From contig DAOVYB010000019.1 of assembly GCA_030635835.1 (NCBI GenBank), forward strand, positions 1 to 14,868: a stretch of 14,868 nucleotides of DNA. The letters are read 5' to 3'. The DNA is from Gammaproteobacteria bacterium. Its GTDB lineage: Bacteria > Pseudomonadota > Gammaproteobacteria > UBA6429. Below the pieces are notes generated by a model that saw nothing but the letters and a program-made list of their open reading frames with translations, was not told the DNA's origin and did not search any database. Each line of letters begins with the position of its first letter. Position 1 is the stretch's first letter. Made by a program: the position numbers and the translations under genes. Of this stretch, positions 1 to 6,523 are shown one piece after another.

Positions 1-1481
1 CCCGGTATCAGAAGTTTAACGGCTTGTTCTGCTGTACCTACGGTCAATTCAGTATTAAAACCAAAATACACATTCGCCAGTACCAAAATCCACATGGGAA
101 TTAATAACATCAGGGGGGCTTCTTTTACTGATGCCACTGACGACTGAGTTGATTCGTTAACCGGTTTGAAATACAACACTTCAATCAGTTTCCAGACATA
201 AATCACGGCTAACAAGGAACCGATTAATATAACTGCAACAATCAACCAATGTTGTTGTTCTATTGCAGCCAGCACCAAATACCATTTACTAATGAAACCG
301 GCTGTACCCGGTACACCAATTAAACTTAAACCTGCAATAACAATCGCGGCAAACGTCCAGGGCATTTGTTTACCTAACCCGGAAAAGTGTTCAAGCCGAC
401 TCGAACCAATGCGGTAAACCAATGCGCCAATAGCCATAAACAAAGCGCCTTTCATTAGCGCATGATTAAATAAATGAACGAGTGTTGCAGTGACACTCAA
501 TACGCTACCTAATCCAATGCCCAGCATCATGTAACCAATTTGTGCCACACTGGAGTAAGCCAGCAAACGTTTGCTGTCTTTTTGATAAATAGCGTAAAAC
601 GACATCATTAATATGCCCATCACACAGAGCAATATAAATAATTCATCGGTCGGCGTATTTTCAATAAACGAAAAACCAAATACAGTGAAAACAACACGGA
701 GCATCACATAAACAGCAACCTTGGTCGCGGTGGCCGCAAGAAAAATCGTGACGACAGTTGGTGCATAGGTATAGGCATTCGGTAACCAGAGATGTAACGG
801 GAATAAAGCCAGCTTTAAAGCAAAGCCGACCATAATAAAGGCAAATGCTGTGTGTATAGTGCGATGTTCATATAACTCAGGTAAGCGTTGCGACAAGTCC
901 ATCATATTTAATGTGCCGGTCATGGCATATAACAAACCCACACCAATAATAAAGAACGTCGCACCAATCGTACCCATGATCAGATATTGATAAGCCGCGG
1001 TCAGTGCCTGACGTTTTTTACCCAGACTAATTAAAGCATAAGATGATAATGAAGATATTTCTAAAAAGACAAAGAGGTTAAAAATATCACCCGTTAGTGT
1101 TATGCCTAATAAACCGGTCAGGCATAACATGAAGGCGGCATAAAATAATGAATGTTGTTTTTCAGGAATTTCACTGGCAACACTTTTAAGAGCATATGGT
1201 AAAGCCAATGCGGCTATCCCCGATACAATTAAAGCCACTAATGCATTTGCGGCATCAATGCGATATTCGATTCCCCATGGCGGTGCCCAACCACCAAGTT
1301 CATAACTAATAACATTACCCGTACTGACATTCATTAACTGCCAGCATGCAAGATAAAATATTGACCAACTTACAAAGGTGCTAACCAACCATGGCAGACG
1401 GCCATTAGGCAAAGCAGCAACAAGAGGCGCGGTGATTAATGGGATAACAACAATAAGAAGGCTTAAATGACTTTCTATCAC
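1..1481 (-). CDS. mnhD: Mrp/Mnh antiporter subunit D (proton-conducting membrane protein), 3' end cut off by the window
   Basis: I translated this region by hand: 493 complete codons are open from a GTG at 1481 to the window edge, so close to the full family length of about 500 residues. The protein is polytopic and belongs to the NuoL/M/N-like antiporter family (Proton_antipo_M). The family's key ion-path residues are visible: a TM5-type glutamate near residue 141 in NLFVFLEISSLSSYAL, and a TM7-type lysine near residue 223 in GFALKLALFPLHLWLPNA. MnhD subunits carry H+ across the inner membrane in exchange for Na+ within the multi-subunit Mrp complex. The GTG start overlaps the mnhC stop (GTGA, 4 bp), has AGGA 9 nt upstream and implies translational coupling. 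It is the last gene visible in the operon; more may follow outside the window. A closely related D-like paralogue or NuoN-like protein is the main alternative. Confidence 0.93.
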   Translation of the reverse strand, partial: MIESHLSLLIVVIPLITAPLVAALPNGRLPWLVSTFVSWSIFYLACWQLMNVSTGNVISYELGGWAPPWGIEYRIDAANALVALIVSGIAALALPYALKSVASEIPEKQHSLFYAAFMLCLTGLLGITLTGDIFNLFVFLEISSLSSYALISLGKKRQALTAAYQYLIMGTIGATFFIIGVGLLYAMTGTLNMMDLSQRLPELYEHRTIHTAFAFIMVGFALKLALFPLHLWLPNAYTYAPTVVTIFLAATATKVAVYVMLRVVFTVFGFSFIENTPTDELFILLCVMGILMMSFYAIYQKDSKRLLAYSSVAQIGYMMLGIGLGSVLSVTATLVHLFNHALMKGALFMAIGALVYRIGSSRLEHFSGLGKQMPWTFAAIVIAGLSLIGVPGTAGFISKWYLVLAAIEQQHWLIVAVILIGSLLAVIYVWKLIEVLYFKPVNESTQSSVASVKEAPLMLLIPMWILVLANVYFGFNTELTVGTAEQAVKLLIP

Positions 1482-1834
1482 AACGATTGATCCTGATTAT
1501 GTATTTCGTCTTCTTCTATGGTGCCGTAGGCTTCCTTAATACGTATTACCAACGCTAAACCCAATGCAGTCGTTGCCACACCAACCACAATCGCGGTAAG
1601 AATTAATACATGGGGTAATGGGTTTGAATAAAGCGTAACGCCTTCTTCTATAATGGGCGTTGCGCCGCCTTTCACATTACCAATACTGATATAAAGTAAA
1701 AACACAGACACCTGAAAAATATTCAAGCCCACAATTTTTTTAATCAGGTTGCCGCGACTAATGACTGTGTAAAATCCTGCCATCATAATAATGATGACTA
1801 ACCAGTAATTATAATGTCCAATAATTAAATCCAT
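1478..1834 (-). CDS. mnhC: Mrp/Mnh antiporter subunit C (NuoK-like)
   Basis: This small membrane protein is 118 residues long from the chosen start, with three predicted membrane spans (about 9-26, 30-52 and 76-98). It belongs to the MnhC/NuoK family: GLNIFQVSVFLLYIS at 36-50 and the signature NPLPHVLILTAIVVGVATTA at 71-90 match MrpC. It is an integral subunit of the Mrp Na+/H+ antiporter. The ATG at 1834 was preferred over one at 1861 because it lies one base after the mnhB stop, has AGGA just upstream and gives the usual family length; the upstream ATG would add nine polar residues and overlap mnhB. The gene's TGA overlaps the mnhD GTG. The C-terminal tail is acidic and hydrophilic. Confidence 0.93.
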   Translation of the reverse strand: MDLIIGHYNYWLVIIIMMAGFYTVISRGNLIKKIVGLNIFQVSVFLLYISIGNVKGGATPIIEEGVTLYSNPLPHVLILTAIVVGVATTALGLALVIRIKEAYGTIEEDEIHNQDQSL

Positions 1835-1835
1835 A

Positions 1836-2294
1836 TTATTCCTGTTCCTGATTATATTCATGTTCTAATTCAGGTTCAGCGCGACCTCGCTCTGCGAAAG
1901 CAAAGAACATAATCAACATGACTGCCATTACAGTCATACCCACACCGAGTTCAATAACTAATATGCCAAGATGCTGCCCCGCGACTTGAGTTGAACCTAA
2001 CACACCATACTCTAAATATTTTCCGCCGAGTAACAACGTCGCTACACCCGTGCCGGCATAAATCAAAACACCTAGACTCGCGAGAACGCGCAAAATATAA
2101 GGAGGGATGACTTGCTTTGCCATGTCGACTCCAAAAACCAGTGCATAAAGAATGATTGCGGCACTAAAAATAACACCCGCCTGAAAACCACCTCCGGGTC
2201 CAAAGTCTCCATGAAATTGCACATAAAGTGCAAACAGGAAAATTAAAGGAATCAAAAATTTTGCAACAACTTTTAAGATCAGGTTATGTTTCAA
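1836..2294 (-). CDS. mnhB: Mrp/Mnh antiporter subunit B
   Basis: This is an MnhB-domain membrane protein, about 152 residues from a TTG start. The family signature HGDFGPGGGFQAG lies at about 28-40, following a first membrane helix at 12-27; three more hydrophobic helices follow, then an acidic tail rich in Glu. Start choice: a TTG at 2294 has AGGGG six bases upstream and begins the protein as (L/M)KHNLILKVVAKF, close to the usual MnhB N-terminus. An in-frame ATG at 2345 would add 17 non-conserved residues and overlap the upstream gene by 62 bp instead of 11 bp. I favour the TTG, but the ATG is not excluded. As the small MnhB subunit it belongs in the membrane part of the antiporter beside the MrpA-type C-terminal domain, which the preceding gene encodes. 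Confidence 0.9.
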   Translation of the reverse strand: MKHNLILKVVAKFLIPLIFLFALYVQFHGDFGPGGGFQAGVIFSAAIILYALVFGVDMAKQVIPPYILRVLASLGVLIYAGTGVATLLLGGKYLEYGVLGSTQVAGQHLGILVIELGVGMTVMAVMLIMFFAFAERGRAEPELEHEYNQEQE

Positions 2295-2871
2295 TGTTAT
2301 CCCCTGTCTTTTCAATTTTAGGTTTTGAGCGGCGACGAGGTCCACCGATTAAAAGCAGTACTGCGATGCCTGCGGTAAAGATAACGGTCACTTCACCTAA
2401 CGTATCAAAGCCACGATAACTCGCCAGTACTGCGGTTACCACGTTAGGCACACCCGTCTCGGGTAAACTTTTTTCTAAATAATAAGGAGCAACATGTTTT
2501 TGTGCAGGTGCATCAGGATCACCAAAGGCAGGAAGATCCCATGTACCGTATATGAGCAATGCACCGGTTATAAATACAACGGTCAAAGGGAGCCACGGTT
2601 TATGTGTTGGTAAGGTTTCTTCTTTTTCAGATTTAGGGGCATAGGTTAATGCCAGTGTTGCTAACATCAAAATAGTGGATATGCCTGCACCGACCGCTGC
2701 TTCAGTAAAGGCCACATCGGCTGCATCCATGACAACAAACAAACCTGCTGATAAAAAACTGAAACCACCGAATAACATAACGACCGCGAACAAACTTCGC
2801 ATGCGAATGATAGCAATAGCGTGAATGGCAAGCAGAGTTAATAATGTGATATCAACAATATTATCAATCAT
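2284..2871 (-). CDS. DUF4040/MbhE-like subunit (detached MrpA C-terminal region) of the antiporter
   Basis: This 195-residue membrane protein corresponds to the C-terminal part of MrpA, or to the MbhD plus MbhE subunits of membrane-bound hydrogenases, here as a separate polypeptide. Residues 1-78 form a DUF4040/MbhD-like domain with three helices and the motif DVAFTEAAVGAG at 52-63. Residues 92-178 resemble MbhE, with a conserved NVVTAVLASYRGFDTLGE at 143-160 ahead of a last helix. A basic tail (GGPRRRSKPK) follows. The large N-terminal proton-channel part of MrpA is absent. The ATG at 2871 overlaps the mnhG stop as TAATG. The standalone form implies that another NuoL-like subunit, here MnhD or a gene beyond the window, provides the missing channel. 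That is inference from family architecture. Confidence 0.85.
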   Translation of the reverse strand: MIDNIVDITLLTLLAIHAIAIIRMRSLFAVVMLFGGFSFLSAGLFVVMDAADVAFTEAAVGAGISTILMLATLALTYAPKSEKEETLPTHKPWLPLTVVFITGALLIYGTWDLPAFGDPDAPAQKHVAPYYLEKSLPETGVPNVVTAVLASYRGFDTLGEVTVIFTAGIAVLLLIGGPRRRSKPKIEKTGDNIET

Positions 2872-3167
2872 TACTTATCCAGCTTTGGTTTAAGTCCACC
2901 CAACATGGCAGCATTTGCTAATGAGTGTGATGACGTTGGGCTGGTAAAAAATATAAAAGCAAAAATCAAAAATAATTTAAAACTGGCAAGGGTTAAACCT
3001 GCCTGAAAACTTAGGCCTAATAAAAATAATGCAGCACATAATGTGTCTGTCGTTCCGACAGCATGAAGACGAGTATAAAAATCAGGAAAACGGATCACAC
3101 CTATTCCACCGATAATACCAAGCAAACCACCTAGAACCAGACAAATCCAACTGAGTATTTCCAACAT
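2871..3167 (-). CDS. mnhG: Mrp/Mnh antiporter subunit G
   Basis: This 98-residue MnhG/PhaG family protein has three membrane helices (about 5-25, 41-57 and 60-75). The signature RFPDFYTRLHAVGTTDTLCA starts at residue 26, and TSPTSSHSLANAA lies at about 75-87; both are typical of MrpG. It is an accessory membrane subunit of the cation/proton antiporter, and in studied Mrp systems all subunits are needed for activity. Its ATG at 3167 overlaps the mnhF stop codon by one base (TAATG), and its own stop overlaps the next ATG in the same way, so the operon is translationally coupled. Length matches the family (about 95-120 residues). Confidence 0.93.
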   Translation of the reverse strand: MLEILSWICLVLGGLLGIIGGIGVIRFPDFYTRLHAVGTTDTLCAALFLLGLSFQAGLTLASFKLFLIFAFIFFTSPTSSHSLANAAMLGGLKPKLDK

Positions 3168-3472
3168 TATTTTTCACTCACCTTTTGCTGATTTTCAATG
3201 GCAGTTTCACCATCAGTATAAAAATTTCCCTGCTCGACTAATTTTAAAACAGCAACCGTTCCAATAAAATTGATCAACGCATAAACCAAAGCAATATCCA
3301 GCAAATCATGCCTACCTGTTAAAAAAGCAAACACCGCGATAAGTAAAAGTGTTTTAGTGCCCAGCATATTCATTGCTGCAATACGGTCGTAAACAGTGGG
3401 GCCCAGTAAAGCACGAACCAGTGCCAATAAAATCGTAATCAAAATTGCAATAATGGCGACGGTGTACATCAT
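3167..3472 (-). CDS. mnhF: Mrp/Mnh antiporter subunit F
   Basis: This 101-residue MnhF/PhaF family protein has three helices. The conserved block GPTVYDRIAAMNMLGTKT lies at 24-41 and DIALVYALINFIGTVA at 59-74. The MrpF family is an inner-membrane subunit and has been linked to cholate/Na+ efflux in Bacillus. The hydrophilic tail after residue 80 is longer than in minimal homologues. The start is ATGATG, so either Met could be used; the first ATG overlaps the mnhE TGA by four bases (ATGA), consistent with coupled translation. It is the second gene of the operon. Confidence 0.93.
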   Translation of the reverse strand: MMYTVAIIAILITILLALVRALLGPTVYDRIAAMNMLGTKTLLLIAVFAFLTGRHDLLDIALVYALINFIGTVAVLKLVEQGNFYTDGETAIENQQKVSEK

Positions 3473-3945
3473 GATGCGATTTCCCCGTTATCCGGAACAG
3501 CTTTCGCCATTTTTCCGCTCTGTAAATCTTCTGCACCTTCCTTGCTTAATGCATGAATCTTAATTTCATCTCCCGCTAATTCCAGTGTCACTGTGCCCGG
3601 GGTCAAGGTAATGGAGTTAGCATAAATAACTTTGCTTAAATCAGTTTGTTTACTCGCAGGGATTGTGATGATTTGCGGGCTAATAGAGTTTCCAGGTGTG
3701 ATGATTCTTTTCATCACATCAATGTTTGCCTTTATGATTTCTTTGCCCAGAAACAGGTAGTAACGCAGCAAGCGAAAACTTAAATGAACGGGGTAGCTTT
3801 CATGGTCAATGATATTCATACGTTTTGAGAGGTAAACACTAAGCAGCGTTGAGAATATACCAAGTCCGATCAGTAAAGCTTCGGTATGTCCTGAAAGCAT
3901 AAACCAGAATAAAAAAATTAGACTCGCCACAATAATTGTTCTCAT
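3469..3945 (-). CDS. mnhE: Mrp/Mnh antiporter subunit E
   Basis: This 158-residue MnhE-family protein (PF01899 type) has two N-terminal hydrophobic helices (about 3-20 and 22-40) and a third amphipathic stretch at 58-78. The cytoplasmic domain carries the family motif KVIYANSITLTPGTVTLEL at about 104-122, which makes the assignment firm. MrpE is an accessory subunit that aids assembly and function of the antiporter. It is the first gene of the operon and follows the promoter region near 3995-4023; a GGAAAG sits about 12 bases before the ATG, a somewhat long spacing. The last 20 residues (from KMAKAVPDNG) appear non-conserved. In Bacillus the order is A-B-C-D-E-F-G, so starting the operon with E-F-G is a rearranged order. 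Confidence 0.92.
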   Translation of the reverse strand: MRTIIVASLIFLFWFMLSGHTEALLIGLGIFSTLLSVYLSKRMNIIDHESYPVHLSFRLLRYYLFLGKEIIKANIDVMKRIITPGNSISPQIITIPASKQTDLSKVIYANSITLTPGTVTLELAGDEIKIHALSKEGAEDLQSGKMAKAVPDNGEIAS

Positions 3946-3994
3946 TATTTTTAACTTTCCTTACCCGTTAGCTAAACAACTTAAAGCCGCAGCC

Positions 3995-4023
3995 AGTATA
4001 ACAACCCATTTTTCAGATAAAAA
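3995..4023 (-). promoter_or_regulatory. Putative sigma70-like promoter of the mnh operon
   Basis: Reading the minus strand, a TATACT -10 hexamer at 4000-3995 is preceded 17 bases upstream by a weak TTTTTA at 4023-4018. Transcription would start near 3988, about 43 bases before the mnhE ATG. The poor -35 and an adjacent direct repeat suggest that an activator may be needed. Sequence-only call. Confidence 0.4.
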
Positions 4024-4054
4024 GAAAATAAATCACAATAATCTTCAGATAAAA
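4012..4054 (-). promoter_or_regulatory. Pair of 11-bp direct repeats upstream of mnhE (possible operator)
   Basis: The minus-strand sequence TTTTATCTGAA occurs exactly twice, at 4022-4012 and 4054-4044. The copies are 32 bp apart, about three helical turns, so they lie on the same face of the helix. The proximal copy overlaps the weak -35 position of the proposed promoter and the distal one is centred near -61. That is a common arrangement for a dimeric activator, but no regulator is identified, and in AT-rich DNA a chance repeat is possible. Confidence 0.35.
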
Positions 4055-4164
4055 CACAAGAAAAATGACTAATTTTTAACCATATATACACTTTTAAGTT
4101 GAAGCCTGCCAAGACGGTTTTTAGTGACAAAACTGGATATTTTTGAAGGTCACAGCGGAAGAAA

Positions 4165-4196
4165 CAAAAAAGGCTTAGCATTTCTGCTAAGCCTTT
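4165..4196 (-). terminator. Intrinsic terminator of the tRNA-Lys gene
   Basis: On the minus strand, AAAGGCTTAGCA and TGCTAAGCCTTT form a perfect 12-bp stem (4196-4185 with 4180-4169) around a GAAA loop. The descending arm runs directly into six T's (4171-4166) and more T-rich sequence. The loop is a GNRA tetraloop. The terminator begins 8 bases after the tRNA 3' end and separates it from the mnh operon. Confidence 0.9.
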
Positions 4197-4203
4197 GATT
4201 GTA

Positions 4204-4279
4204 TGGTGGGCCGTCCGCGACTCGAACGCGGGACCAATGGATTAAAAGTCCACTGCTCTACCAACTGAGCTAACGGCCC
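4204..4279 (-). tRNA. tRNA-Lys (anticodon UUU)
   Basis: This 76-nt cloverleaf is on the minus strand. The acceptor stem GGGCCGT pairs perfectly with ACGGCCC, followed by discriminator A and an encoded CCA (4206-4204). The D arm contains AGCTCAGTTGGTAGAGCA. The anticodon arm reads TGGACTTTTAATCCA with anticodon TTT, decoding AAA and AAG as lysine. The T arm is GCGGG-loop-CTCGC type with TTCGAGTC. All stems and invariant positions are intact. The gene stands alone, with its own promoter upstream and a strong terminator downstream. Confidence 0.97.
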
Positions 4280-4295
4280 TTGTTTGGAGGCCGGA

Positions 4296-4323
4296 ATTTT
4301 ACCGAACTCACGGGGAATAACAA
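4296..4323 (-). promoter_or_regulatory. Putative promoter of tRNA-Lys
   Basis: On the minus strand, TTGTTA (4323-4318) and TAAAAT (4301-4296) are separated by 16 bp. Transcription would start near 4289-4288, leaving a leader of about ten bases before the mature tRNA. The discriminator after the -10 is GC-rich (TCCGGCC), a feature associated with stringent (ppGpp) control of stable-RNA promoters. A small hairpin (4307-4334) overlaps the -35. Confidence 0.55.
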
Positions 4324-4357
4324 GCCCCAATGAGTCGATAATTCCCTAATATTTCAA

Positions 4358-5632
4358 TTAAATTGCGTCTAATTTACGCATGCTCGCTGGTAGCAATTTC
4401 ATATCAACTAATGAGCTTAAAAGTGACTTAACAAAAGTGGCTTCTTCTTCATATACCATCTGGTAATACTGGATTTTCATGGTGATTGCACTACCAAATA
4501 CGATACTAATGAATACCAGGAATGAGCCCAGAGCTAATGTTGATACACCGGTGATAGCCTGACCGACAGTACAACCCATGCCTAATACACCACCAAACCC
4601 CATTAAAACAGCACCGATCATGTGCATGTAGAAGTCCTTGAACGAGTTAAACCATTCAATACGGAAGCTACGAGTAACAAGTGACCATATTAATGAGCCG
4701 AAAATCACACCTAATACCGCAACCACGCCAAAACTTAAAAAGGCACTTGAAAAACTTGAACCAATATAGCCAAACATCTGGCCTATTGGACTAATGAAGG
4801 TAAATGACTGTGCTTGAAGATTAGTAGAACCATTTTTTGGCTTACCTTCTTCGCTATCCATCATCATGTCCCATTCACCATAGAACTGGGTCATGCTGAA
4901 AGAGCCATCTTCTGTGTTTACAGCAACATTTGAAGTGAAATACCAGGCAAGTAATACAATGACACCGATTGTAACGCCGGCAAAAACATTGTCAGCACTT
5001 TTGCGGAACTCAGCAGACTTAAAGATATAACGTAATGCAATGGCTGCAACAACAGTACCTAAAATAAGGCGCATCGTTAATGCAGAAACCCCAAACCAGT
5101 TACCGGTAATACTACCTAAATCCTGAGGTGTGCTAAGAGACATTGAAGCGACACCTAACCATGGTGCGAAATAAGACTGGTACCAGGTTGCAGGTAGTTC
5201 TTTAAATGGATCAACCATGTAATAAGCTATCACAGCAATCACGGCAAAAACAAAAATTGACTTAATGTTGCCGCCGCCAATACGAATCAGCGTTTTATTA
5301 CCGCAACCACTGGCGAACGTCATACCTATACCAAAGAGTACGCCACCAAGGATATAACGCCCCCACTGGAACTCACTACCACGATAAGGAGGAAGAGTTG
5401 AAGAAAGGTCTGCTCGTCCCAGAGCTTCAAGAACCATGACGCCAATCAGGGCAACTGTTGCAGCTAATACCCAGGCGCGGAAACGGCCCGTATCACCCAT
5501 GTTAACTAAATCTGATACAGCCCCCATGGTGCAGAAATTTGTTTTATTAACAACTAAGCCTAAAATAAAGGCAAGAATGAATGTCGACCACAAGAAAAAT
5601 GATTGAGCCGATAAGAAGCTTTCGAATGACAT
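4358..5632 (-). CDS. YeeE/YedE family membrane transporter (sulfur-compound uptake)
   Basis: This 424-residue integral membrane protein is of the YeeE/YedE family (PF04143 type). Members import reduced sulfur compounds: the Spirochaeta thermophila homologue takes up thiosulfate through conserved cysteines lining the pore. Three such cysteines are visible: C34 in NKTNFCTMGAVSD, C110 in FASGCGNKTLIRIGGG, and C354 in GMGCTVGQAITG. The first and last motifs repeat the CxxG pattern expected of the internally duplicated fold. Hydrophobic helices cover residues 12-28, 54-70, 92-108, 124-140, 184-204, 217-232, 300-320, 338-352 and 364-384. A hydrophilic, Met- and acid-rich stretch (about 235-280) interrupts the middle. 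No TusA-like sulfur carrier gene is adjacent. It is probably monocistronic, with its own promoter. The substrate (thiosulfate, or another sulfur or selenium species) cannot be decided from sequence. Confidence 0.88.
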   Translation of the reverse strand: MSFESFLSAQSFFLWSTFILAFILGLVVNKTNFCTMGAVSDLVNMGDTGRFRAWVLAATVALIGVMVLEALGRADLSSTLPPYRGSEFQWGRYILGGVLFGIGMTFASGCGNKTLIRIGGGNIKSIFVFAVIAVIAYYMVDPFKELPATWYQSYFAPWLGVASMSLSTPQDLGSITGNWFGVSALTMRLILGTVVAAIALRYIFKSAEFRKSADNVFAGVTIGVIVLLAWYFTSNVAVNTEDGSFSMTQFYGEWDMMMDSEEGKPKNGSTNLQAQSFTFISPIGQMFGYIGSSFSSAFLSFGVVAVLGVIFGSLIWSLVTRSFRIEWFNSFKDFYMHMIGAVLMGFGGVLGMGCTVGQAITGVSTLALGSFLVFISIVFGSAITMKIQYYQMVYEEEATFVKSLLSSLVDMKLLPASMRKLDAI

Positions 5633-5679
5633 ACCTAAAGTCCTCTGAAGTAACTAATTGATTTTTATGCTTATTTAAC

Positions 5680-5697
5680 AATAAAAATGTTTTTATT
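5680..5697. promoter_or_regulatory. Perfect 18-bp palindrome at the start of the YeeE-family transcript
   Basis: AATAAAAA and TTTTTATT are perfectly complementary and separated by two bases. The site lies just downstream of the predicted start of transcription (about 5700), where a dimeric repressor could block RNA polymerase or an AU hairpin could cap the mRNA 5' end. AT-rich composition raises the chance of coincidence. Confidence 0.35.
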
Positions 5698-5706
5698 ATG
5701 GACTGA

Positions 5707-5734
5707 ATTATAGCCGAAGCAATTAATGAAGTAA
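5707..5734 (-). promoter_or_regulatory. Putative promoter of the YeeE-family gene
   Basis: A consensus TATAAT -10 lies at 5712-5707 on the minus strand. Only a poor match to the -35 (TTACTT, 5734-5729, 16-bp spacing) is visible. The predicted leader is about 68 bases, with GAGG located 9 bases before the ATG. A weak CCCGT/ACGGG hairpin (5735-5748) just upstream might end the queC transcript, but it has no T-run. Confidence 0.45.
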
Positions 5735-5770
5735 CCCGTAAAAACGGGAATTAGCGCAACAGTGCAATTT

Positions 5771-6472
5771 TCAATCTTCAGATTTCAAAATGGAATAGCA
5801 TGTTGGATCGGGAATATTGGCGGCTTCAAAACCTTGTTGACGCAAGAGACACGAATCGCACTTACCACATGCTTTACCCTTAACATCAGGCGAATAACAG
5901 GACAATGTTTGAGAGTAATCAATGCCTAATTCTACCCCTTTTTGAATAATTTCAGCCTTGCTTAAATGAATTAAGGGTGTTTCAATCTTAATCAGTTGGC
6001 CTTCTACACCTCTTTTTGTTGCTAAATTAGCCATGGTCTGAAAAGCGGCAATATATTCAGGACGACAATCCGGATAGCCCGAATAGTCAACGGCATTAAC
6101 GCCAATAAATATCGCTTCCGCATCCAGAACTTCGGCCCAACCTAAAGCTAAAGATAAAAATACGGTATTACGCGCAGGTACGTAGGTAACGGGTATTCCC
6201 TCAGGAATGCCCTTTGATGAATTATGAGGTACCGCAATAGTGTCATCGGTTAAAGCAGAGCCACCAATGTCACCTAAACCAAGATTAACAACTTTGTGTT
6301 CAACCACGCCAAGACTGGAAGAAACCGTTTTAGCACTTTCTAGTTCAATTTGATGTCGCTGACCATAATTAAAACTCATGGCATAACAGTCATAGCCAGA
6401 GTCACGGGCAATGGCGAGTGTGGTGGCGGAATCTAATCCCCCGGAAACAAGAACAACGGCTTTTTTAGTCAT
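5771..6472 (-). CDS. queC: 7-cyano-7-deazaguanine (preQ0) synthase QueC
   Basis: QueC is the 233-residue cytosolic enzyme that converts 7-carboxy-7-deazaguanine to preQ0 using ATP and ammonia, on the route to queuosine in tRNA. The N-terminal PP-loop [11 protein letters not shown] lies at 10-20, and [13 protein letters not shown] at 98-110 is a family motif. Four zinc ligands form the C-terminal cluster: C192 in [18 protein letters not shown], then C202, C205 and C208. The length is normal and all key residues are present. The gene follows queE but is separated from it by 142 bp holding a GC-rich hairpin and an AAAAG repeat, so its expression may be attenuated relative to queE. The Shine-Dalgarno sequence before the ATG is poor. 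Confidence 0.97.
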   Translation of the reverse strand: MTKKAVVLVSGGLDSATTLAIARDSGYDCYAMSFNYGQRHQIELESAKTVSSSLGVVEHKVVNLGLGDIGGSALTDDTIAVPHNSSKGIPEGIPVTYVPARNTVFLSLALGWAEVLDAEAIFIGVNAVDYSGYPDCRPEYIAAFQTMANLATKRGVEGQLIKIETPLIHLSKAEIIQKGVELGIDYSQTLSCYSPDVKGKACGKCDSCLLRQQGFEAANIPDPTCYSILKSED

Positions 6473-6494
6473 AAGATAATTTTACAAGAAACAA

Positions 6495-6519
6495 AAAAGA
6501 AAAGAAAAGAAAAGAAAAG
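6495..6519. repeat. Pentanucleotide microsatellite (AAAAG)5
   Basis: Five exact tandem AAAAG units lie 23 bp upstream of the queC start (CTTTT units on the coding strand). Slipped-strand copying could change the unit number and so the leader length between the upstream hairpin and queC. It is not in a coding region. Confidence 0.85.
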
Positions 6520-6523
6520 ATAA

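Noticed and set aside
1836..2345. mnhB starting at the ATG at 2345
   Set aside because: It would overlap the previous gene by 62 bp and add a non-conserved segment; the TTG at 2294 has a good ribosome binding site and matches the family N-terminus. It is not completely excluded.
3354..3536. Minus-strand open frame spanning the mnhE-mnhF junction
   Set aside because: It lies wholly inside two well-supported antiporter genes in another frame and has no homology-like features.
3981..4181. Minus-strand open frame of 66 codons upstream of mnhE
   Set aside because: It overlaps the tRNA-Lys terminator and the mnh promoter region, has a Phe/Leu/Cys-rich composition with no recognisable domain, and no convincing ribosome binding site.
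5735..5748. Intrinsic terminator after queC
   Set aside because: The stem has only five pairs (CCCGT/ACGGG) and lacks a T-run on the transcribed strand, so it is too weak to call.
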